DNA of 64,000 nt from Opitutia bacterium (GTDB lineage: Bacteria; Verrucomicrobiota; Verrucomicrobiia; Opitutales; UBA953). The notes below the pieces were generated by a model. The model had not been told where the DNA came from. It worked only from the letters and a program-made list of their open reading frames with translations, and did no database searches. The position numbers were made by a program, and so were the translations under genes. The stretch lies in contig BGOI01000001.1 of NCBI GenBank assembly GCA_003569165.1, positions 342,001-406,000 on the forward strand, given 5' to 3'. The stretch's first letter is position 1. Each line of letters starts with the position of its first letter. Below, one piece after another: positions 56,036 through 63,209 of this stretch.

Positions 56036-56743
56036 ATGACCGCGTTCACCGTGGCCATCCGCATCGACCTAGTCACCCTCTTCCCGGCCATGGCCGACGG
56101 CTTCCTCCAGGAGTCCGTCATCGGCAAGGCCATCGACAAGGGCCTGATCGAGTTTAAGGCCCATGACCTGCGCGCCTACTCCAAGGATAAGCACCGCAAG
56201 GTCGACGACATGCCCTACGGCGGCGGACCCGGTATGCTCATGAGCTGCCAACCCCTCTTCGACGCCGTCGACGCCCTGGCCACCCCGGACTGCGAAGTCA
56301 TCTATCTCTGCCCCGACGGTGAACAGTTGACTAACAAGCTGGCCAAGGAACTGGCCCAAAAGAGCCATTTGATTCTCATTTCGGGTCATTATGAGGGTAT
56401 CGACCAACGTTTCCGGGACCGGAAGGTCACCCGGGAGGTCTCAATCGGCGATTATGTGCTTACTAATGGCACTTTGCCCGCCTGCGTCCTGGTCGATTGC
56501 CTCGGCCGGCAGCTCCCCGGGGTGCTCGGGGAGGAAAACTCCTTGACGGGGGATAGTTACAACGGCAAGTTGCTCGCCTTTCCGCAGTTCACCCGACCCG
56601 CTGTTTACGATGGTCTCGAGGTGCCCCCCGTCCTCCTAGGAGGAAATCACGCCGAAATCGAAAAATGGCGTCGGGAAAGGCAAATAGAGAAGACAAAGCA
56701 ACGCAGACCGGACCTGATGAAAGACCAAGAACACCAGCCATGA
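56036..56743 (+). CDS. trmD: tRNA (guanosine(37)-N1)-methyltransferase
   Basis: 235 residues of the SPOUT knotted methyltransferase. Signatures are [57 protein letters not shown] (SAM-binding knot) and [19 protein letters not shown]. It methylates G37 in tRNAs that read CNN/Leu and Pro codons, preventing frameshifting. It overlaps the rplS start by four bases (ATGA). rimM and rpsP, its usual upstream neighbours, are not there. Confidence 0.95.
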   Translation: MTAFTVAIRIDLVTLFPAMADGFLQESVIGKAIDKGLIEFKAHDLRAYSKDKHRKVDDMPYGGGPGMLMSCQPLFDAVDALATPDCEVIYLCPDGEQLTNKLAKELAQKSHLILISGHYEGIDQRFRDRKVTREVSIGDYVLTNGTLPACVLVDCLGRQLPGVLGEENSLTGDSYNGKLLAFPQFTRPAVYDGLEVPPVLLGGNHAEIEKWRRERQIEKTKQRRPDLMKDQEHQP

Positions 56744-57147
56744 GCAACCATCCCCTCATCCAATTTGCCACCCAGCCCCAGCTGAAGACCGCCCGCGGAG
56801 ACCATGATTTCAAGGTCGGCGACGGCGTCAAGGTAGCCACCAAGGTTCGCGAAGGCGACAAGGAGCGCACCCAGACCTTCTCCGGCATCGTCATTCAGCG
56901 TAAGGGCGGAGGCATCCACGCCACCTTCACCGTTCGCCGCATTTCCTTCGGCGAAGGCGTCGAGCGCACCTTCCCGGTCCACTCCCCGAACATCGAGAAG
57001 ATCGAAGTCGAACGCGTCTCGCAGGTCATGCGCGCCCGCCTCTTCTACCTCCGCGATCGCCAGGGCAAGTCGGCTACCAAGGTCAAAGAAAAGCGCTTCG
57101 ACCCGACCGAGCACGCTGCTGCTGCCGCGGCCGCTGCTGCCAAGTAA
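56740..57147 (+). CDS. rplS: 50S ribosomal protein L19
   Basis: 135 residues starting at the ATG that overlaps the trmD stop. Core features are [60 protein letters not shown] and [18 protein letters not shown]. It sits at the 30S-50S interface. It is about 15 residues longer than usual because of a poly-Ala tail ending in Lys. Confidence 0.97.
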   Translation: MSNHPLIQFATQPQLKTARGDHDFKVGDGVKVATKVREGDKERTQTFSGIVIQRKGGGIHATFTVRRISFGEGVERTFPVHSPNIEKIEVERVSQVMRARLFYLRDRQGKSATKVKEKRFDPTEHAAAAAAAAAK

Positions 57148-57167
57148 GCCCCTCGAGGCTTCCCCGA

Positions 57168-57194
57168 AACCCCGCCAACTGGCGGGGTTTTTTG
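57168..57194 (+). terminator. Rho-independent terminator after rplS
   Basis: A 9-bp stem AACCCCGCC/GGCGGGGTT with loop AACT, then TTTTG. Confidence 0.93.
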
Positions 57195-57446
57195 TGCCCA
57201 GATTCGAAGCCAAGCCGGAAGCCGACCGAAAAGGCCTCCAAACCCCCTATACGCAAGATACAGCCTAACCCACTTATTAACAGTGGCTTGTTATGTGTGT
57301 TTTGACGATGGGCTCAGCGAGGGTGGGATGTTTTTTGCTAAAACCTTCGGGGGAAGGCTTGACTCTCCCCCTCCCTCCTGCGTTTTTGCACATCCGTCTT
57401 TTGAGAACTCTCCTGAGACGATAACTCGCCACCTTCTCCAAATCCA
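57195..57446 (+). promoter_or_regulatory. Upstream region of rpsP
   Basis: About 250 bases without a gene, transcribed toward rpsP. It is AT-richer than its surroundings and carries two small hairpins, CCAC/GTGG around 57271-57289 and a GGGG-loop hairpin CCTTC/GAAGG around 57345-57359. It is long for a leader and may carry the rpsP promoter and possibly autogenous control. No individual element is certain. Confidence 0.45.
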
Positions 57447-57713
57447 ATGCTACGCATCCGCCTCCAACGCTTCGGTACGAAAAACGAGCCGACCTATCGC
57501 CTCGTCGTCGCCGAACAAGCCATCCGCCGTGACGGCCGTTTTGTCGAAGTCCTCGGCAACTACAATCCCCGCGCCCGTGGTAAGACCCCGGGTCTGGTGA
57601 TCAACGTCGAGCGCGTCGACCATTGGGTCAAGCTCGGCGCCCAGCCGTCTGACACCGCGAAGTCGCTCGTGAAGCGTGCCCGCGAAGAAGCGGCGGCTCC
57701 GGCCAAGGCCTAA
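57447..57713 (+). CDS. rpsP: 30S ribosomal protein S16
   Basis: 88 residues: MLRIRLQRFGTKNEPTYRLV, RDGRFVEVLGNYNPRARGK and a lysine-rich end with DTAKSLVKRAREEAAAP. It assembles the 30S body and is usually first in rpsP-rimM-trmD-rplS. Here it stands behind rplS in its own transcription unit, with its own leader. No Shine-Dalgarno sequence. Confidence 0.97.
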   Translation: MLRIRLQRFGTKNEPTYRLVVAEQAIRRDGRFVEVLGNYNPRARGKTPGLVINVERVDHWVKLGAQPSDTAKSLVKRAREEAAAPAKA

Positions 57714-57809
57714 GTAAATTTACACGGCGGAAACGCCCACCCTGACGATGCTTCACCCCGCCACCCGGCGGGGTGATTCATTTGTAGAGGTCGCCGCGGG
57801 CCCGAGAAC

Positions 57810-58073
57810 TCAGTTGAGCTTATTCCAGCCGCCCTTGCCGTCCTTCTCCAAGCGCTGGAAGCCGGCCTGGGCGAGTCGCTTGTCGCTCAAGCCCTGCTTC
57901 ATGGCACCCTCCCCATACTTGGTCGTGAGCGTGGGCGACTCGAGCACCCGACGGCACGGCTCCTTGGTCACAGGGTGATGCGTGAAGTCGGGCGCCTCCG
58001 ACGGCAGATCGACTTCAAACTCATCCCCTTCGGCTCCGTCGGACTTGATGACGATATAGCGGCGCAACGTCAT
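57810..58073 (-). CDS. Small FmdB-like protein
   Basis: 87 residues: MTLRRYIVIKSDGAEGDEFE, HHPVTKEPCRRVLESPTLTT and a Lys/Gly-rich C-terminus (EKDGKGGWNK). It resembles FmdB-type regulatory proteins but has only one cysteine, so the zinc ribbon is missing. It starts three bases after the DppC stop, so it belongs to the permease operon. Function unknown. Confidence 0.55.
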   Translation of the reverse strand: MTLRRYIVIKSDGAEGDEFEVDLPSEAPDFTHHPVTKEPCRRVLESPTLTTKYGEGAMKQGLSDKRLAQAGFQRLEKDGKGGWNKLN

Positions 58074-58076
58074 GGC

Positions 58077-58940
58077 TTACTTGCGGGATGAGCGCGGATC
58101 GAAGGCATCGCGCAGGCCGTCGCCGAGGAAGTTCAGGGAAAGGAGTGTGAGCGCGAACACGACCGAAGGAGAGATGAGCAGCCAAGGGCATTCCTCCATG
58201 ATGTCAGCCCCCTCCTTGATCATCAGGCCCCACGAGGTCATCGGCGCCTTTACCCCGAGTCCCAGGAAGCTGACGAAGGCCTCGAGGAGCATAACTCCGG
58301 GGACAGTGAGCGTCGCGCACACGGCGATGGTGCCGGCGAGGTTGGGCAGGTAATGCCGACTGAAAATACCCCAGCGAGACTGCCCCAGTGATTCGGCGGC
58401 CTGGACGAACTGCGAGGCCTTTAGCTCGCGAGTCTGGTTACGGATGATGCGCGCCATGGTCAGCCAGGAGACGCCCCCCACGGCCAGGAAGATCATCGGC
58501 ATATTCTGGCCGAAGACGACCGTGCACAGGATGACGATAAGCGTCAGCGGTAAGGTGCTCACGATGTCCACGAAACGCATCAGGGCGTCTTCCGCCCGGC
58601 CGCCGACTTCCGCCGCGAGCACGCCGTAGCAGATCCCCACGGCCAGCGCGACAGCGGTAGCGATGAGGCCGACAAAGAGTGAAATCATGCCGCCTTGCAG
58701 CAGGCGCGAAAGGACGTCGCGACCGAGGAGATCCGTCCCGAGCCAATGCGCGAGGGAAGGTGCCTCCGCGCTGTGCGCGAGGTCCTGCGCCATATACGGA
58801 TACGGTGCAATGAGCGGCGACAGGAAGCAGACGGCGGTCACGGTGATCAAAAACCAACCGGACCAGACCGCGGCGCGGTCGCGCCGGAAACGCTGCCAGC
58901 CGCTTTCGGAGGCTAAGGACTCGACGACGGGCTCGCTCAT
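58077..58940 (-). CDS. ABC transporter permease, DppC/OppC type
   Basis: 287 residues with six hydrophobic segments. The N-terminus has the OppC_N block RFRRDRAAVWSGWFLITVTAV. The BPD_transp_1 signature follows in LGQSRWGIFSRHYLPNLAGTIA with the EAA-type loop. It is one half of a di/oligopeptide uptake channel with the adjacent DppB. ATG overlaps the DppB stop by four bases. Confidence 0.92.
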   Translation of the reverse strand: MSEPVVESLASESGWQRFRRDRAAVWSGWFLITVTAVCFLSPLIAPYPYMAQDLAHSAEAPSLAHWLGTDLLGRDVLSRLLQGGMISLFVGLIATAVALAVGICYGVLAAEVGGRAEDALMRFVDIVSTLPLTLIVILCTVVFGQNMPMIFLAVGGVSWLTMARIIRNQTRELKASQFVQAAESLGQSRWGIFSRHYLPNLAGTIAVCATLTVPGVMLLEAFVSFLGLGVKAPMTSWGLMIKEGADIMEECPWLLISPSVVFALTLLSLNFLGDGLRDAFDPRSSRK

Positions 58941-59854
58941 CGGCTCCGGGCTACCTTGGGGTTCAGCGCGGCGTTGGCCAGGTCGGCCGCGAGGTTCAGG
59001 AAGAGCAGCGCCACCGCGTAGACAACCGTCGTGCCCAGGATCAGCATGACGTCGCGGTTGATGATGGCGGTGACGAAGAGACGGCCCATGCCCGGGACGT
59101 CGAAGAGCGATTCGATGACGAAGGACCCCGAGACCAGGCCAGCCGCGGCGGGTCCCAGATAGGTGACGACCGGCAGGAGTGCGTTGCGCAGCGCGTGTAC
59201 GAACCAGACGCGCAGCGGCGGCACGCCCTTAGCGCGCGCGGTGCGGACGTAATCCAGCGAGCGTACCTCCATCAACGAACCGCGGGTCAGTCGCGCCAGC
59301 GGCGCGGCGGTGATCAAGCCGAGCGTACAGGCGGGCAGCACGAAGTGGATCGCCGAGCCCCAGCCGCAGGGCGGCAACCAACCCAAGCCCAGCGAAAAGA
59401 TCAAAGCCAGGATGGGGCCGAGCACGAACGACGGCACGCAGATGCCCACGAGCGTGAAGCCCATCGGGACGCGATCGAGCCAGCTATTCGGCCGCGACGC
59501 GGCGAGCACCCCGACGGGGACGCCGATGAGCACGGCGAGCAGTAAAGAAACCAAGCCCAGCGAGGCCGAGACACCGATACGCGAGCCGATGACTTCGCGC
59601 ACGGACCAGCCGGGGTATTTGATCGACGGACCAAGGTCACCCTGGGCGAGATTGACGACGTAGTTGCCGAGCTGGACGGGGAGCGGCTGATCGAGGCCGT
59701 AATACTGCTCGAGGCGTGCCTTCACTTCGGCTGGCAGCGGTCGGTCCTTATCGAAAGGCCCGCCCGGCACCGCGTGCGCCAGAAAGAAGGTCGCGGCGAC
59801 CACGATGAGCAACACCGGGATCATCTCCAGCAGGCGACGCAGGACGTAAGCCAT
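58937..59854 (-). CDS. ABC transporter permease, DppB/OppB type
   Basis: 305 residues: MAYVLRRLLEMIPVLLIVVAATFF start, PGGPFDKDRPLPAEVKARLEQYYGLD in the periplasmic loop and the EAA motif DYVRTARAKGVPPLRVWFVHALRNALLP. Six hydrophobic segments. It takes peptides or similar substrates inward with DppC. No solute-binding protein or ATPase genes are in the same operon here; the upstream gene is a small lipoprotein, whose stop codon shares one base with this start. Confidence 0.92.
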   Translation of the reverse strand: MAYVLRRLLEMIPVLLIVVAATFFLAHAVPGGPFDKDRPLPAEVKARLEQYYGLDQPLPVQLGNYVVNLAQGDLGPSIKYPGWSVREVIGSRIGVSASLGLVSLLLAVLIGVPVGVLAASRPNSWLDRVPMGFTLVGICVPSFVLGPILALIFSLGLGWLPPCGWGSAIHFVLPACTLGLITAAPLARLTRGSLMEVRSLDYVRTARAKGVPPLRVWFVHALRNALLPVVTYLGPAAAGLVSGSFVIESLFDVPGMGRLFVTAIINRDVMLILGTTVVYAVALLFLNLAADLANAALNPKVARSR

Positions 59855-60138
59855 CAGGGCGTCTTCTCGGCGGCCTTGACGCGCTTCTCGAGTTCTTCGG
59901 TCGTCGGCGGAGGCGGCAGACCCGGCGTGCCTTTGGTCGTCCAGCCCATCTTGATCGCCATGGCCTCGTATTCCTGCGGACTCAAGGTGCCGCGTGCGCG
60001 CAGGCGTGCCTTACGCTCATCGGTATCATCCAAGAGCCGCTCCTGCTGGGCGGCGGCGGTGCTCTTCGCATTAGGAAGCGAGCAACCCGCGCCGAGCAGC
60101 GCGCAGGCGAGCAGAAGAGCGCGGGGCAGTGACTTCAT
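59854..60138 (-). CDS. Small lipoprotein of the permease operon
   Basis: 94 residues. Signal and lipobox LLACALLGAGCSLPN put Cys at residue 19. The mature part is short, charged and helical (ERLLDDTDERKARLRARG) with a Pro-rich spacer (GLPPPPTTEELEKRVKAAEK). It stands where the substrate-binding protein gene would be expected, but is far too short for that. Its stop overlaps the DppB start by one base. Function unknown. Confidence 0.65.
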   Translation of the reverse strand: MKSLPRALLLACALLGAGCSLPNAKSTAAAQQERLLDDTDERKARLRARGTLSPQEYEAMAIKMGWTTKGTPGLPPPPTTEELEKRVKAAEKTP

Positions 60139-60148
60139 GGCATTGTTT

Positions 60149-60535
60149 CTATTCCGCGAGATGGTGCGGGCTCAAGCGCGTACAGGCGGCCGGACCCGTG
60201 AACCGATGGCGACGGCGCGCGACCTGGTCGTACAGGAAATCGCGCAAGGTGCCCGGGCAAAGGCAAGCCAACCAAGCCAGCAGTCGCCAGCCGCCGCCCA
60301 GCGTGCGCAAGAGAGCCAACACGGCGGCCGATCGCACCAGCCGACGGGACCCATCCCAAACGACGATCGTACCCATGTCGCCGCCCGCTGGTTCGCCGGC
60401 GATACGGGCGACCTCGCCCTGGTTCGTCGCGAAGACCATGGCGCCGGCGACGTCCCGGCAGGCCAGCCAAGCGGCGGTACCATTGCACAAGGCGCAGGAG
60501 CCATCGATGAGCACGACCAGAGGCGTTTTCCGCAT
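60149..60535 (-). CDS. DCC family thiol-disulfide protein (DUF393)
   Basis: 128 residues with the DCC motif VVLIDGSCALCNGTAAWL (Asp-x-x-Cys-x-x-Cys), FLYDQVARRRHRFTG and a C-terminal RLSPHH. DCC proteins are thioredoxin-like and presumed disulfide oxidoreductases. It is the first gene of the lipoprotein-DppB-DppC-FmdB-like operon, ten bases upstream of the lipoprotein gene. Confidence 0.85.
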   Translation of the reverse strand: MRKTPLVVLIDGSCALCNGTAAWLACRDVAGAMVFATNQGEVARIAGEPAGGDMGTIVVWDGSRRLVRSAAVLALLRTLGGGWRLLAWLACLCPGTLRDFLYDQVARRRHRFTGPAACTRLSPHHLAE

Positions 60536-60672
60536 AGGCGGAGCCTAAGCGGTGCCTCGCAGGTGTGAAGGGGCAAAAAGGCCCCCTCGGTGGCCAGATA
60601 AAGGGCCATTAAGTCCAGCGAAAGCGCTTGTCATGCGCCGACGGCACTGCCAAGTTGCCCATCCTGTTGGCC

Positions 60673-60759
60673 GGAAGGGTATCCAAGTGGCTAAAGGTCG
60701 CGGACTGTAAATCCGTTCAGCTTCGCTGTTCGTGGGTTCGAATCCCACCCCTTCCACCA
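60673..60759 (+). tRNA. tRNA-Tyr(GTA)
   Basis: An 87-base class II cloverleaf. Acceptor GGAAGGG pairs with CCCTTCC, discriminator A, CCA encoded. The anticodon stem carries GGACTGTAAATCC with anticodon GTA, and there is a long variable arm. T-loop TTCGAAT. Confidence 0.95.
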
Positions 60760-60770
60760 GCAGGACTCAT

Positions 60771-60793
60771 GAGGCCCCTCAAAAAGGGGCCTC
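60771..60793 (+). terminator. Hairpin between tRNA-Tyr and rpsT
   Basis: A perfect 9-bp stem GAGGCCCCT/AGGGGCCTC with loop CAAAA. No T-run follows, so it may be an RNA-processing or attenuation structure in a tRNA-Tyr-rpsT transcript rather than a full terminator. Confidence 0.5.
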
Positions 60794-60860
60794 TCCGTGG
60801 CCAGAACCCTCAAATCCGCGTTGACTCCGAGGGCCGCCCACGGCTTCCCTACTAACTCAC

Positions 60861-61106
60861 ATGGCCAACATCAAAGCTAACAAGAAGAGCATCCGCCAGA
60901 CCACCCGTCGCGCTGAGCATAACAAGATCGTCCGCACCCGTCTCAAGGGCCTCGTCAAGGGCCTGACCGGTGACAACGTCGTTGCTTCCGCCTCCCAGGT
61001 CGCTTCCGCCGCCGACAAGGCCGCGAAGACCGGCGTGATTCATCGCAACAAGGCGAACCGCATCAAGGCTCGCCTCGCGAAGAAGCTCGCTGCGGCCAAG
61101 AAGTAA
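60861..61106 (+). CDS. rpsT: 30S ribosomal protein S20
   Basis: 81 residues: MANIKANKKSIRQTTRRAEH, RLKGLVKGLTGD and an Ala/Lys-rich C-terminal helix (IHRNKANRIKARLAKKLAAAKK). It binds 16S rRNA early in assembly. The start has no Shine-Dalgarno sequence, only the pyrimidine-rich TACTAACTCAC. Confidence 0.96.
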   Translation: MANIKANKKSIRQTTRRAEHNKIVRTRLKGLVKGLTGDNVVASASQVASAADKAAKTGVIHRNKANRIKARLAKKLAAAKK

Positions 61107-61126
61107 TGCCGGCTGGCCTCCTCACC

Positions 61127-61157
61127 GACCCCGTCGCCTAGGCGCCGGGGTTTTTTT
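61127..61157 (+). terminator. Rho-independent terminator after rpsT
   Basis: A stem ACCCCG..CGCC/GGCG..CGGGGT with a run of seven Ts. It lies 11 bases upstream of the next ATG. Confidence 0.9.
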
Positions 61158-61167
61158 GTCCCCGGAA

Positions 61168-61971
61168 ATGTCCGACCTGCCTCCAGCCACCATCGGTTTC
61201 GCCGCCGGCCTGCTCGGCGAGGAAGCTATCCGCATGGCCGTCTTGGCCTACGGCCCGGGCTGGGTCGCGCTCGACAAGCCCAGCGGCGTCGCCCTGGAGG
61301 AACACCCTTGGCAGAAAGGTGCGCCCACCCTGCTCGGCCAGCTGCGCGCACAACTCGAAGCCGGCAAGTCGGAGATGGTCCGCCTCGGCCTCGCCGAACC
61401 CGCCGCGGTCTTCGGCCCCGAACCAGAATCCGCCGGTATCGCGATCATCGCCGACCGCGCGACCACGATGGCCGACTGGCGCGAAGCCCTCGGCTCCGGC
61501 GCCTTCCGTTTTGATTTCGAATTCATCGCGCGTACGGAAGACGCTCCTGAAGACGCCGGCATCTGCGACCTGCCCGTGGGCATGGACGACTCGCAGGAAC
61601 GCGCCTTTGTCTCGCAACGCAATGGCAAGCACGCCCAGACCCGCTTCGAGCCCGGTCGCGCCTGCGGCCGCTGGCGCATCTGGACCGCGCACACGCCCTT
61701 CCCTCGACGCGATCAAGTCCGCATCCACGCCACCGAATGCGGCATCCGCATCGCCGGTGAACTCAAGTACGGCCGCTCGGGCCGCGTGACGCTGACCGAC
61801 ACGACGCCGAAGGGGCGCCTTAACAAGGGCGAAGACAAGCCCTTGCACCGCGGGCTACTCCTGCGCATCGCCCGCGTCACCGGTAAGGTCGCTGGCAAGG
61901 AATTTGAAGTCATCGCACCCCGGCCGGATGACTTCGCGACGGTGGTGAAGCGCCTGTCGAAAGGAATCTAA
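61168..61971 (+). CDS. RluA-family pseudouridine synthase homologue lacking the catalytic Asp
   Basis: 267 residues from MSDLPPATIGFAAGLL (an upstream TTG is in the terminator). RluA-fold landmarks are AYGPGWVALDKPSGVALEEH (substrate loop), RNGKHAQTRFEP, DQVRIHATECGIRIAGELKYG and PLHRGLLLRIARV. The catalytic loop, normally HRLDxxTSG, reads FGPEPESAG, so the invariant Arg-Leu-Asp is Gly-Pro-Glu. It may therefore be an RNA-binding or chaperone-like member with no synthase activity. It is abutting and convergent with the flavin reductase gene. Confidence 0.75.
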   Translation: MSDLPPATIGFAAGLLGEEAIRMAVLAYGPGWVALDKPSGVALEEHPWQKGAPTLLGQLRAQLEAGKSEMVRLGLAEPAAVFGPEPESAGIAIIADRATTMADWREALGSGAFRFDFEFIARTEDAPEDAGICDLPVGMDDSQERAFVSQRNGKHAQTRFEPGRACGRWRIWTAHTPFPRRDQVRIHATECGIRIAGELKYGRSGRVTLTDTTPKGRLNKGEDKPLHRGLLLRIARVTGKVAGKEFEVIAPRPDDFATVVKRLSKGI

Positions 61972-62586
61972 TCAGCTTCCTGACGGGAACCGTAGCGTGA
62001 AACGATCCGTCGTGCGGGCATAACCGTCGGGGCTGTTGAGCCGGCCGATCGGCGCATACTGCGTATAGTCGACCTTCCAGGTCGCGGGGTCGGCGACGCC
62101 CTCGCGCACATGGGCGAGCAAGATTTCCACGACGACCAGTCGGTTTTCGCCGTACTTACGGATGTCCAGCAAGCGGCACTCCAGGGCCACCGGACATTCG
62201 ACCAGCCTCGGCACGCGCACGCGCTCCGACGGCGCCAGCGTGAAGCCTGCACGCGGCACCTCACTCACGCCGGGCGGCAACGAGCGGGCGCACTCGACCA
62301 TCTTCGCCGCGACGGCCTCGTCGCAGAGATGAATAACGCATTCGGCATTAGCCGTCAGGTTGGCGGCGGTATCCTTGAGGGTGCCGTCATCGCGATCCGC
62401 CGGCGCGAACACGGCGATGGCCGGCTCGGCGCCCATGACGTTGAAGAACGAGAATGGCGCGGCGTTGACCACGCCAGCGCCATCAATCGTGGTGACGAGC
62501 GCGATGGGGCGAGGGACGACGAGCCCAGCGAGAAGCTTGTACGCCAGGGCGCCCGGATGGGCGGCGACGTCGAAGCGCAGGCTCAT
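61972..62586 (-). CDS. Flavin reductase-like FMN-binding protein
   Basis: 204 residues with the split-barrel FMN fold: VVPRPIALVTTIDGAGVVNA, FSFFNVMGAEPAIAVFAPA, KDTAANLTANAECVIHL and PRLVECPVALECRLLDI. Such proteins reduce or bind free flavin. The start overlaps the lspA stop by four bases (ATGA), so translation is coupled. Confidence 0.85.
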   Translation of the reverse strand: MSLRFDVAAHPGALAYKLLAGLVVPRPIALVTTIDGAGVVNAAPFSFFNVMGAEPAIAVFAPADRDDGTLKDTAANLTANAECVIHLCDEAVAAKMVECARSLPPGVSEVPRAGFTLAPSERVRVPRLVECPVALECRLLDIRKYGENRLVVVEILLAHVREGVADPATWKVDYTQYAPIGRLNSPDGYARTTDRFTLRFPSGS

Positions 62587-63209
62587 CTGCCGGCGGGCGG
62601 ATCCTCGCCGCCGTGCGAGACGATGGCTTCGCGGAGCAGGCGATCATGCCGGTACGACATGATGATATAAAGACCCACCCCGACGCAGATGCAGGAGTCG
62701 GCCACATTGAAGGCCGGGAAACGATAACACGGCAGGTGCACATCGATGAAGTCGATGACGTGATCGCCGAACAGCCGGTCCCGGACGTTGCCCAGGGTGC
62801 CGCCGACGAAGAGGCCGAAGGCCAGCTGGCCGCCCTGCAGTTCGCGCAGGAGCTGCTTACGCCAGCGCCAGACGAGCGCGAGCACCGCGAGCGCGAGGAG
62901 AATCAGGAACGGGCGAACGTCATACTCGGCGCCCAGCCCCCAGGCGGCGCCTTTGTTGCCGACATGGACAATCCAGAACCAATCAAAGAGCATGATCGGC
63001 GGACGGGACAGATCCTGGGAGAAGTAGGTGCCGAACGGGATGTGCCGCACGACGAGTAACTTGGTGGCGATGTCCACGACAATCGCGGCCACGCAGATCA
63101 CCCAAAGGACCGATAGGCGCGGAGGCGGGACAGCATGAACCTCAGCTCGCTCAGGTGTCGCTAGGCTCGTCGTCGCCACCACCGCCGCCGGTACCAAAGC
63201 CGACTTCAT
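62583..63209 (-). CDS. lspA: Signal peptidase II (lipoprotein signal peptidase)
   Basis: 208 residues, the last 160 being a standard LspA: four membrane segments, HVGNKGAAWGLG, VGGTLGNVRDRLFGDHVIDFID with the first catalytic Asp, and RFPAFNVADSCICVG with the second. It cleaves prolipoprotein signals. The N-terminus is about 30 residues longer than usual. It overlaps the 3' end of the DksA-like gene by 59 bases, so the real start may be a downstream non-ATG codon. Confidence 0.92.
   Translation of the reverse strand: MKSALVPAAVVATTSLATPERAEVHAVPPPRLSVLWVICVAAIVVDIATKLLVVRHIPFGTYFSQDLSRPPIMLFDWFWIVHVGNKGAAWGLGAEYDVRPFLILLALAVLALVWRWRKQLLRELQGGQLAFGLFVGGTLGNVRDRLFGDHVIDFIDVHLPCYRFPAFNVADSCICVGVGLYIIMSYRHDRLLREAIVSHGGEDPPAGR

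Noticed and set aside
57283-57600. Upstream extension of rpsP as a longer ORF in another frame
   Set aside because: The frame runs across the leader and into rpsP out of frame, without signals; S16 starts cleanly at 57447.
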